Positions 27,201 through 33,943 of a stretch of 64,000 bases of DNA are shown one piece after another. This stretch comes from CAYVTD01 sp964454445 (GTDB lineage Bacteria; Bacteroidota; Ignavibacteria; Kapaibacteriales; UBA2268). The position numbers were made by a program, and so were the translations under genes. Below the pieces are notes generated by a model. It was not told the DNA's origin and ran no database searches. It saw only the letters and a list, made by a program, of their open reading frames with translations. Numbering within the stretch: position 1 is the stretch's first letter; each line of letters begins with the position of its first letter. The DNA lies in assembly GCA_964454445.1 (NCBI GenBank), contig CAYVTD010000002.1:1-64000 (forward strand). The letters are read 5' to 3'.

Positions 27201-27644
27201 GTTACTAATGGTGATTCTCTTGGAGGATATAATTCCAATCTCTCGAAATTAAGAGCCTTTTTTGGTTTTAAGGAAATAGTAAAGCAGCTTTGCTTGAATA
27301 ACAATTTCAAAAAGTATTCTGATGACGAAATACTTACCCCAGACGAACTAGTCAATAACCAAGGAAAGCTATTATCGATGGAAGCAATCGACTCGCTGAT
27401 TAAAAACAGCAAAATAATTGTAATAACAAAGGGTTACGACACTGACCCAAATACTTCAAGCTCAAGCAATCAACCTGCTTTTTCTGACGCAAACAATAAG
27501 GTGGATATTGCTAAGTATAAAAAGATTAAAGGAATATCAACATATTACAATTTGGATACTGTTCGGACTTTATTCGTTGTGGTAAGGCAAATGAAATATT
27601 ATAAAGGGCGAATGATAGCAGATTCGTGTTGTGTGGATTATTAG
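24252..27644 (+). CDS. Very large lipoprotein with PD40-like, CRD-like and OmpA-like parts (PorE-like)
   Basis: An 1130-residue protein with lipobox FILSC at residues about 15-19. Residues about 200-370 contain PD40/TolB-type propeller motifs (LLFASDRRNPYV, LLFSSNRNDK, IYFSSNRND). At about 416-480 lies a carboxypeptidase-regulatory-like strand set (LQLIVDVIDIDTRMPVEGDV). Residues about 930-1120 look like a divergent OmpA-like domain: EIEAWSDYRPV, then SNLSKLRAFFGFKEIVKQL, then a final VRTLFVVVRQ strand. This order recalls PorE-type peptidoglycan-anchoring lipoproteins of type IX secretion systems, but the OmpA part has long insertions. The middle is Asn/Lys-rich. It overlaps the convergent gene by 4 bases. 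Confidence 0.7.
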   Translation: MKIKIFLLLLLISVFILSCSTGKDCEWPPACCKKIKKELPPGNADKFFSGNDTINSYKDDIAPIQQPESGFDFTNIYIKELKAKYSSVRPSSEFVKKHLVRKIDDFDLNNEALENLTKDIESITFIDEKHGFASFSHPPTAFFAQKAQLNLEGIKGGTDIFEFEISDNNDIILKNLENVSDINSEFWDSHPFAFRTKYEDKTVDILLFASDRRNPYVKKVYLDGKIESKGESDIYYTMRVDGKWSETKMLDVSMSGISEETPYIYCLCKSPLLLFSSNRNDKTPNFIEDDKTEDFDIDSVRLKIDLSGRSINMIGEIGSLQKGKEDFFSLEETLSQDSTINTYSDERFPYVAYPYDNKAGTYIYFSSNRNDTPTIVFGSSDSVIQNKSGDYGYDIYRFPFNVPCVEQREIAIDNSLQLIVDVIDIDTRMPVEGDVSIELRNKLKNKLDSTIYKNNATFILSKNEQYSVSAKVNYKSIDTSCYGITKYYIPAKQEEFLESFQISVQDTITKRLHIAEIGQYTELGQSRTYTDEKYYYNSFKYNAIVEENERFLKQEPDIENSDYALTFLIRNRLFKVSNYLKNRSVNNYYDLSNDSINLSNFNKNNINSEKSINNGLFTYNINTTTLLRDTIFVKMHADTTLCIDLRVDMVNKENYRERINGNKSFRLFQVVGDNLYKELTDSTFLIEKQEDYVIFRLKYGLNYLVMGGSDYVLDNPCVRNSPRKQLEYYYIYENNGINSLGKRAPKDSVLSEISRTQNFIATSRFKPEVTIFDTIFLYPSYFEKPRCKYEFTQIQSEYHRRVPYFQTAYWEVNTSENLRRDLLLLNKSNSLYNKPFPPSELNLIEPSETWSPWWYGAKWIELHKANTYWANKDPKAGNRRTSRINQYISFAKSVDFNIKQMKEIIGNELLNVYETIAKTDTCTDCGDRKFIIEIEAWSDYRPVYRGWYLSKNKSEDTIKYAECQDIENFNSAETNNKTFTPVVVTNGDSLGGYNSNLSKLRAFFGFKEIVKQLCLNNNFKKYSDDEILTPDELVNNQGKLLSMEAIDSLIKNSKIIVITKGYDTDPNTSSSSNQPAFSDANNKVDIAKYKKIKGISTYYNLDTVRTLFVVVRQMKYYKGRMIADSCCVDY

Positions 27645-29707
27645 TTCCCATTATCGATGATTGGTGTTTCAATAGTAATCCGAACTGTGCGGCAATAGAA
27701 GCGTCCTTCGGGTAGATCGTTGTTGTAAAGTAGTTCTTCCTCGCCGATACCAGCAACTTGAGCATTTTTAATACCGAGTTTACTTGCGACTTCCCTTGCC
27801 CGTCGCTCCGATAGCTTTTTATTAACCTCAGAGTCGCCTATTCTATCGGTATATCCATAAATTGTAACAGTAGAATTAGGCTTTATCCGATTTTTTATGA
27901 AATCAAGCACTCGCCGATGTTCTTTTTCGAGCGAAGATTTTCCGAAATCGAATAAAATCAAACTATAATACTCGTATTCGCGGTCTTCGATGCGATTCTG
28001 ACGTTTTTGGTCGATAGTAAGCTTAAAAACAGGAATACTTGCCGCAGGAGTAGAAGCACTTTTCCCAAAATTATCTTGTGCAGAAAAAGAGTAAGTAATA
28101 GGTTCCTTGCTTGTTGGGGCATCAGGAGCATTTGTGGAGACTAACCAATTGAGTTCAGAAGGCAGGGTAGAGGCTCCTGAAAACTCTTTAATAGTAGAAT
28201 CTCCTTGTTTAGCAGTTAATTTCCAGCGAGAAACACCCGCTGCCGAAACAATCTCGGGTAAAAAACGTAACGTAGTTGTTTTAATATGTCTTAGAGTGTC
28301 CACAGTCATTACTGGCTCAGTTATGGAAAAATTATCAGATAATATCTCAACACGCCTGTTTTCTTCTTCTCCACCAATCTCATCCATATTTGAAGCTTCT
28401 TTTGGTAAATTGCGGAAGCTAACCTCCATCTGCTTGTCAGGAATACTCCAAGTTCTATTCAGATAATCTCTTACCGCCAAAGCCCGATTTTTTGAAAGCT
28501 CAATGTTGTTTTTTTCTTCATTTGATCCACTATTTGTTCCTACAATAACAATCTTTGTATCAGGATTTTCGCTTAGTCGTTTACCAATGATGTTTAAAAC
28601 GTGGTAATAAGTTGGTAAAACATCGAGCGAATGAAGTTTGCTTAAGTTGAAAGATTTTGTTTCAAGTGGTGTAAGTTGTTTGTATTTATGCGGGATAATA
28701 TAGCTATTGTGCTCAAAAAATATATAATTGAGTAATGGTCGCATATTATATGAAACAAAATCTTCTATTTGTATATCAAATCCATTCTGGATTGTATTGT
28801 TACTATCGAGTTGGACCGCCTTGACACTAAGCGCCAAAGGTGGCTCTGATGGAATGTCGGGAAATGGTGGATATGGCGCTAAAGCTGGTGGCGGAGGTGG
28901 TGGTGGCGGAGGTGGTGGCTGTTTGTATTTTAATGCAAGTCCGGCACTAAAAGTATGTATGTTCCATTTTAAATCTTGAGCAACATCTGTTAACCAATAG
29001 CTATAAAACAACTCAGGCGATAGTATTAGAGAGCTATCAGATTTTAAAGGTAGTTCATAGCTGATACCTGCATTGATTGAAAATTGAAAAGAGGAAGCAT
29101 TTGGTATTTCACCGGAAAATTGGTTACGTGTTCTTGTGCCTTCCTCAACGAAAACTCCTCTATCAGATGGTTTGGTTATTTTTTCAATTTGCGAAAACTG
29201 ACTTTTTGTTACATAACCAAGTCGAAAACCTGCATAAGAAAAGATATTATCATTTATTTTGTAACCGAATAATGGTTCGAGAGCTAAAGACGAGACAGTG
29301 GCATCGATGGAATGTTCGAAAAAAACAGGAATTGATTTGCCATCAGCAATGCCATTTGTTGTTTCTTCCTTGGTTAATAGCCCGTTAAATGTACCATAAG
29401 AGGCACGTATTGAGAGTAAGTAATCCGGGAGAAAAAAGTAATCTAAAAGAGCGCCAAAAATCATTCCTGGACCATAACCGACACTAAACTTTGGGGAGCA
29501 GCAGGAAACATCGGGCAATTTCCTGAAATCTGCTGAATGTAAATTATAATTGTATCGAACGAATAAGCCATATTTTGGTTCAAGAGCCCTATTTTTAATT
29601 ACAATAGAGTCATTATCGGTTGAGCTGCCTTGATAATAGTCAGTATCCTGGCTTTTTGCAGAATAATAGCTTAATAAGATAAGAAAAATAATAATTGCCT
29701 TTTTCAT
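27641..29707 (-). CDS. Outer-membrane barrel protein with two OmpA-like domains
   Basis: A 688-residue protein. Order: signal peptide (1-19); beta-barrel (about 30-260) with the FRKLPDVSCCSP and EEGTRTRNQFSGE signatures; an 11-proline tract (about 263-273) encoded by a GGT/GGC-rich stretch at 28880-28920; a first OmpA-like domain (about 330-455, IELSKNRALAVRDYL); an Ig-like domain (about 470-560, LTAKQGDSTIKEFSG); a second OmpA-like domain (about 575-685, GYTDRIGDSEVNKKLSERRA). The second keeps the Asp and Arg that bind peptidoglycan in this family; the first has Ser at the Asp position. It probably ties the outer membrane to the cell wall. It is convergent with the large lipoprotein and has a 4-base stop overlap. 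Confidence 0.85.
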   Translation of the reverse strand: MKKAIIIFLILLSYYSAKSQDTDYYQGSSTDNDSIVIKNRALEPKYGLFVRYNYNLHSADFRKLPDVSCCSPKFSVGYGPGMIFGALLDYFFLPDYLLSIRASYGTFNGLLTKEETTNGIADGKSIPVFFEHSIDATVSSLALEPLFGYKINDNIFSYAGFRLGYVTKSQFSQIEKITKPSDRGVFVEEGTRTRNQFSGEIPNASSFQFSINAGISYELPLKSDSSLILSPELFYSYWLTDVAQDLKWNIHTFSAGLALKYKQPPPPPPPPPPPALAPYPPFPDIPSEPPLALSVKAVQLDSNNTIQNGFDIQIEDFVSYNMRPLLNYIFFEHNSYIIPHKYKQLTPLETKSFNLSKLHSLDVLPTYYHVLNIIGKRLSENPDTKIVIVGTNSGSNEEKNNIELSKNRALAVRDYLNRTWSIPDKQMEVSFRNLPKEASNMDEIGGEEENRRVEILSDNFSITEPVMTVDTLRHIKTTTLRFLPEIVSAAGVSRWKLTAKQGDSTIKEFSGASTLPSELNWLVSTNAPDAPTSKEPITYSFSAQDNFGKSASTPAASIPVFKLTIDQKRQNRIEDREYEYYSLILFDFGKSSLEKEHRRVLDFIKNRIKPNSTVTIYGYTDRIGDSEVNKKLSERRAREVASKLGIKNAQVAGIGEEELLYNNDLPEGRFYCRTVRITIETPIIDNGN

Positions 29708-29875
29708 AAATTATTTTTTCAACGATGCGTATTAAAAAACAAGTAAAATAACAATTTATAGTTGAATACAAAAATATGTGTTGCTCATTCTTTTTTTTGT
29801 TTGTCTTTTGGGTAATTTTACATAAATTAGTTTATTGTTAATAAATCAAAGTAGAATATTAATTTAGGAGAAATT

Positions 29876-30634
29876 ATGTCTGGACACAGCAAGTGGGCTA
29901 ATATCAAGCATAAAAAAGCCGCCAAAGATGCCAAAAGAGGTAAAACCTTTACTCGTATAGCCAAAGAGTTAACAATAGCAGCAAGAGAAGGTGGAGGCGA
30001 TCCCGACGGTAATCCACGGCTCCGGCTTGCTGTTTTGAATGCACGTGCTGAAAATATGCCAAACGAAAATATCGAGCGTGCAATTAAAAAAGGAACAGGC
30101 GAGATAGAAGGTGTTACTTATGAAGAAATTATGTATGAAGGATACGCTCCATTAGGTGTTGCAATGATTATCGAAGTTGTAACAGATAACAAGAACAGAA
30201 CTCTGTCGGAAGTGCGCTCGCAATTAAGCAAATTGGGTGGAAACCTGGCTGAAGCTGGTGCAGTTGCTTGGAATTTTAACCGCAAAGGAGTCATTTTAGT
30301 TAAAACAGATGGTAAAAGCGAAGATGACTTGCTCGAGCATGTTCTCGAATCGGATGCCGAAGATATGGAATTCGATGAAGAATCAACCCGTATCATTACC
30401 GCTTATGATTCTTTGAATGCTGTTAACCAATATTTCGAAAAAAATGGCTTTAAAGTTATAGAGATCAAACTCGAATTCATACCTCAAAGTTTAATAAATA
30501 TTAGCAATATCAACGATGCAAAGAAAGTGCTTCGCGTTATTGAGCATTTCGAAGACCACGACGATGTCCAAAATGTCTTTGCTAATTTTGATATTGATGA
30601 AGAAATAATGAATCAGATTGAAAAAGAATCTTAA
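29876..30634 (+). CDS. yebC: YebC/PmpR-family protein
   Basis: A 252-residue member with the diagnostic start SGHSKWANIKHKKAAKDAKRG (first 20 residues in outline: SGHSKWANIKHKK) and core NARAENMPNENIERAIKKGTG. The family includes translation factors that relieve ribosome stalling at proline runs, and proteins described as transcriptional regulators. The TAGGAG sequence upstream is a good ribosome-binding site. It begins a yebC-ruvC-gmk group, a common arrangement. The 11-proline tract in the neighbouring OmpA protein is the kind of sequence such a factor could help translate, but that link is only a suggestion. Confidence 0.95.
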   Translation: MSGHSKWANIKHKKAAKDAKRGKTFTRIAKELTIAAREGGGDPDGNPRLRLAVLNARAENMPNENIERAIKKGTGEIEGVTYEEIMYEGYAPLGVAMIIEVVTDNKNRTLSEVRSQLSKLGGNLAEAGAVAWNFNRKGVILVKTDGKSEDDLLEHVLESDAEDMEFDEESTRIITAYDSLNAVNQYFEKNGFKVIEIKLEFIPQSLINISNINDAKKVLRVIEHFEDHDDVQNVFANFDIDEEIMNQIEKES

Positions 30635-30701
30635 AAACAATTCTGCATATAAGCGCTTTGCTAAAAAGATTTTTCAAAAATATTAATAAAAATAGCATAA
30701 A

Positions 30702-31244
30702 TTGGTAATACTTGGTATTGATCCTGGTTCTGTTGTTTGTGGTTATGGAGTGCTACTTCAAAGCGACAAGGAAATATCTTTAATTGAATATGGGGTCATA
30801 AATGCAAAAAAAATACAAAAAGCATTCCCTGAGCGCTTGAAAGAAATTTTTGAACGACTCAATAGCGTAATTCACAGAGTTAAACCAGATACAGCAGCAT
30901 TTGAATCCCTTTTTTATTATAAAAACGCCCAATCGCTAATAAAGCTTTCACACGCCCGCGCAGCATCCATTTTAGCAGCTGCTGTAAACAATTTACCGAT
31001 AGCTGAATATAGTGCAAAAGAAATAAAAAAAGCAGTAACTGGAAGAGGTAATGCAAGCAAAGAGCAAGTGCAGTTCATGGTTCGTTCAACGTTAAACATA
31101 AGCGAAACTCCAGAATTTTTCGATGCCACAGACGCACTCGCTGCTGCAATTTGCCATGCTGTCAGAAGCATCTCGCCTGTATCTTCATCGAATAATTGGG
31201 CAGAATTCATCAAAAATAACCCAGAAAGAGTCATTAATAAATGA
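30702..31244 (+). CDS. ruvC: Holliday junction endodeoxyribonuclease RuvC
   Basis: A 180-residue resolvase. It starts at TTG 30702, since VILGIDPGSVVCGYG is the normal N-terminus and holds the first catalytic Asp. The Glu in AFESLFYYKN and the Asp pair in FFDATDALAAAICH complete the RNase H-like active site. Its stop overlaps the gmk start by 4 bases (ATGA), so the two are translationally coupled. RuvA and RuvB are not in the window. Confidence 0.96.
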   Translation: MVILGIDPGSVVCGYGVLLQSDKEISLIEYGVINAKKIQKAFPERLKEIFERLNSVIHRVKPDTAAFESLFYYKNAQSLIKLSHARAASILAAAVNNLPIAEYSAKEIKKAVTGRGNASKEQVQFMVRSTLNISETPEFFDATDALAAAICHAVRSISPVSSSNNWAEFIKNNPERVINK

Positions 31245-31807
31245 GTAGAAGAAAACACCTTATCATTTTGTCAGCACCAAGTGGCGGCGGGAAAAGTACT
31301 GTTGCTCGCCATTTAAAGAAAAAATTTCCTCAATTATGCTTCTCCGTATCAGCAACAACACGTAAGCCACGAAATCGAGAAATTGATGGTGTTGATTATT
31401 TCTTTATTTCAAAGGAAGAGTTTGAACAAAAGATTAAAGAAAGAGCTTTTGTCGAATATGAGGAGATATATGGTAACTACTATGGCACTTTGTGCGAAAT
31501 AGTTGAAAAACATATTATAGCTGGAAAATTCCTACTTTTTGACATAGATGTTAAAGGGGCGCTATCCATACAGAAAGTATTTCCAACAGAAACACTGCTT
31601 GTTTTTCTGAAGCCACAAGATATCAAAGTGTTAGAGGAGCGTTTACTTAAACGTAGCTCAGAATCGGAAGCAGAAATCAAAAAGCGGATGGACAGAGCGA
31701 TTATGGAAATGCAGATGCTCGACAAGTTCGATTATGTGGTTTCTAATATAGTTTTAAACGACACTTTAAAAGAAGTGGAAGAAATAGTGGAAAAAAACAT
31801 CAAATAA
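31241..31807 (+). CDS. gmk: Guanylate kinase
   Basis: A 188-residue enzyme converting GMP to GDP. It has Walker A SAPSGGGKST at about residues 10-19, the GMP-binding segment SATTRKPRNREIDGVDYFF, and the lid and C-terminal helices in normal order. It is coupled to ruvC by a 4-base overlap. In many genomes rpoZ follows gmk, but here rpoZ is elsewhere (47892-48200). Confidence 0.96.
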   Translation: MSRRKHLIILSAPSGGGKSTVARHLKKKFPQLCFSVSATTRKPRNREIDGVDYFFISKEEFEQKIKERAFVEYEEIYGNYYGTLCEIVEKHIIAGKFLLFDIDVKGALSIQKVFPTETLLVFLKPQDIKVLEERLLKRSSESEAEIKKRMDRAIMEMQMLDKFDYVVSNIVLNDTLKEVEEIVEKNIK

Positions 31808-31870
31808 ATTTTTCTTTTCAACTTTTAATTACTATTTTTGTAATCTTATTATTTTACTCGAAGAAATAAT

Positions 31871-31944
31871 CGGCGTGTGGCGCAGCCCGGAAGCGCACTA
31901 CTTTGGGGTAGTAGGGGTCGCTGGTTCAAATCCAGTCACGCCGA
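31871..31944 (+). tRNA. tRNA-Pro (anticodon GGG)
   Basis: A 74-base cloverleaf: 7-bp acceptor stem CGGCGTG/CACGCCG, D arm GCGC/GCGC, anticodon stem CTACT/AGTAG with loop TTGGGGT giving anticodon GGG, and T arm GCTGG/CCAGT with loop TTCAAAT (one G-T pair). The discriminator base is A and CA follows it in the DNA. It reads proline CCC and CCU codons. Confidence 0.95.
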
Positions 31945-32085
31945 CATAATAGGTAAAGAATCACTCCAATTTTTAACAAATGATTTTTGAAGTTCATTTT
32001 CTGGAGCTTCCCTATATGACTCAGGGTCTTTTTGGCTTTTTCTCATTTTCGATATTAAATCAAATACATTTTTCAGATATAGCAT
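31936..32085 (-). CDS. Possible small protein running into the tRNA 3' end
   Basis: A 49-codon reading frame from ATG 32085 to a TGA inside the 3' end of the tRNA gene on the opposite strand. It encodes a hydrophilic, non-repetitive peptide (MLYLKNVFDLISKMRKSQKD then PESYREAPENELQKS, then KNWSDSLPIMSA). The frame stays open 10 codons further upstream without an ATG. The composition looks protein-like, unlike the surrounding AT-rich gap. It might be a real small protein or the decayed end of a gene such as an integrase placed at a tRNA, but I see no integrase motif. Confidence 0.3.
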   Translation of the reverse strand: MLYLKNVFDLISKMRKSQKDPESYREAPENELQKSFVKNWSDSLPIMSA

Positions 32086-32440
32086 TTTTATGTCTAATGA
32101 GCAAGCAACATCTAAAGTTTAAAAAATCATTCATTTATGAATAAAATTTAAATATTACTCAAGATGGATGTACTTGAAAAATAATAAGTTAATTTGTGAT
32201 GAATGTAAAAAATATCTATCTAATGCATAATTTGGGTTAAAGCATTTTTATTTATTTTAGCTCTTTTCTTTTCAACAATTTATCTACCTTCGTTTCTAAT
32301 GCTATTTATTAGAAATCTAATCTTAATGAATATTTTAGCTTTAAATAAAAAAAACATTTTATCGTATTTCACGTAATATTAAAAAAAAATTCAAAGAATC
32401 TTTGATAGTCGGATAGAATCTCAGTTTTTTTTATTGAATT
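31945..32440. other. Intergenic gap between tRNA-Pro and RsbU-like gene
   Basis: The left third contains the possible small antisense reading frame (31936-32085). The rest is very AT-rich, with no reading frame I would support. A 15-base palindrome TCAAAGA-A-TCTTTGA lies at 32391-32405, 36 bases upstream of the next start codon; read on the minus strand it is followed by a run of T, so it could be a weak terminator or an operator. Confidence 0.6.
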
Positions 32441-33520
32441 ATGGATAAACAGAAATATCACGAGCCGGGCATACGCGAAACGATAGCTAAAGATCTTCAG
32501 AGGGGTGATTTCTGGGTTTCAATAAAACAAGACTGGCGAGAACTTAAAGAGTTTTTTCTAAGTAGTGAACGTAAAGAAAAACTCGGAGATATGTTTGTCA
32601 TTAAGCGTTGGCTTTTTATGCCATTCTGGCTGATGAAAAGCCTTTATTTGCATTTAAATCCAGCAAGGCGTATTCTTTTGCTTTTTAGTGCAATACTGCT
32701 TATAGCCTCCGATGGTAAAGAACAGAATACAACTTCATTGTTTTTCAGTGGCTTAATCGTTTTTTTCATTCTAATGCTTGAGCTTAAAGACAAACTTTTA
32801 GCACGCGATGAACTAGCAGCTGGTCGCTCTGTTCAAGCAGCATTAATGCCCGAAGAGCAGCCGGTCATAGAAGGATGGCAGCTGTGGTTAATAACTAAGC
32901 CAGCTAAGGACGTTGGTGGCGACATAGTCGATTTTATAGAGCTTGACGAAAAGAAACGCTATCTTGCTTTGTCCGATATTTCGGGTAAAGGCTTAGGCGC
33001 TGCTTTATTGGCGGCAAAATTACAATCGACAGTTCGCGCCTTAATCTCTGTGAATATTTCACTTTCCGACTTAGTATCGCAAGTTAATTCTATTTTTTAT
33101 CGAGACACTCCTTCAAGCAGCTTTGCATCAATGTTTTATCTCGAACTAGAAACCAATAATGGAGAGATTCACTTTGTAAATGCCGGGCACATGCCGCCAC
33201 ATATATTTAAAAATAAAGAACTCATTAAACTTGAAAAGGGTGGACCGGCTCTTGGATTGATGAAAAATGTTTCGTACAAAGAGTCATCGATTACTATGAA
33301 TAGCGGGGATTTTCTTTTTCTTTATTCTGATGGAGTAAGCGAAGCCGAAAACGAAAATGGAGCATTTTTTGGTGAAAAACGTCTTGAACTGTTATTAAAC
33401 AGATACTGCGATAAAGCCCCTAAATATCTGGGAAATATAGTATTAAATTCAATAGCTGATTTCGTCGGGGAAGCAGCGGCTCATGATGATATTTCTATGC
33501 TGATTCTAAAAAAAGAATAA
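32441..33520 (+). CDS. RsbU/SpoIIE-type PP2C serine phosphatase, membrane-anchored
   Basis: A 359-residue protein. Two predicted membrane segments lie at about residues 78-110 (ILLLFSAILLIAS, FFSGLIVFFILML). The PPM phosphatase domain follows, with metal-binding Asp in VGGDIVDF, SDISGKGLGAALLA, LYSDGVSEAE and the final HDDISMLIL. In partner-switching systems such phosphatases dephosphorylate STAS anti-anti-sigma factors. The STAS gene is directly next door in convergent orientation, 3 bases away, which supports that role. No RsbW-type kinase is in the window. Confidence 0.92.
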   Translation: MDKQKYHEPGIRETIAKDLQRGDFWVSIKQDWRELKEFFLSSERKEKLGDMFVIKRWLFMPFWLMKSLYLHLNPARRILLLFSAILLIASDGKEQNTTSLFFSGLIVFFILMLELKDKLLARDELAAGRSVQAALMPEEQPVIEGWQLWLITKPAKDVGGDIVDFIELDEKKRYLALSDISGKGLGAALLAAKLQSTVRALISVNISLSDLVSQVNSIFYRDTPSSSFASMFYLELETNNGEIHFVNAGHMPPHIFKNKELIKLEKGGPALGLMKNVSYKESSITMNSGDFLFLYSDGVSEAENENGAFFGEKRLELLLNRYCDKAPKYLGNIVLNSIADFVGEAAAHDDISMLILKKE

Positions 33521-33522
33521 TA

Positions 33523-33861
33523 TTACTCTATCTCTTCAAGAGCATCATCAACACTATCCATAAAAACGAAAACGCCTTTTAAATTTAGCAAATCGAAGAT
33601 TTTAAGAACAACTTCGTTGACCCCAACAAGAATGATAGGTATATCGTGATCGCGCAATTGCCTGTGGGCGAGCAAGAGAGCCCCCATACCTGCACTATCA
33701 ATATATTCAACTGTTGAAAGATCGACAATTAATGCTTTTAAGTCCGGCTGGCATACAATCAATATCTCTGCCTTCAACTGGGCGGAAATATCGGAGTCGA
33801 TGCTGGTAGACTTCATCCTGAAAATCACAACGTCGTCGTTTTTTTCTATGCTAAATTTCAT
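33523..33861 (-). CDS. STAS-domain anti-anti-sigma factor
   Basis: A 112-residue single STAS domain of the SpoIIAA/RsbV type. The phosphorylatable Ser is in EYIDSAGMGALLLAHRQL (about residue 59). Unphosphorylated, such proteins bind an anti-sigma kinase and release a sigma factor or other target. The convergent PP2C phosphatase is the likely activating enzyme. The cognate kinase and output must be encoded elsewhere. Confidence 0.92.
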   Translation of the reverse strand: MKFSIEKNDDVVIFRMKSTSIDSDISAQLKAEILIVCQPDLKALIVDLSTVEYIDSAGMGALLLAHRQLRDHDIPIILVGVNEVVLKIFDLLNLKGVFVFMDSVDDALEEIE

Positions 33862-33943
33862 AATCCTTATAAATCTTCTTATTTTTGAACAAAATTTAAA
33901 TATTATTTACAAATAAAAAAAATTACGAACAAAATATAGTAGA

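Noticed and set aside
28880..28920. GGT/GGC-rich stretch as a possible phase-variable microsatellite
   Set aside because: The repeat unit is a whole codon and imperfect, so slippage would only change the number of prolines, not the frame.
28728..28979. Gly-rich plus-strand frame opposite the poly-proline tract
   Set aside because: It is the complement of the proline codons in the twin-OmpA gene; the glycine run is an artefact.
31807..32440. Integrative element attached at tRNA-Pro
   Set aside because: No integrase motif, no second att-like repeat and no mobile genes in the window; only the small antisense frame is kept as a low-confidence feature.
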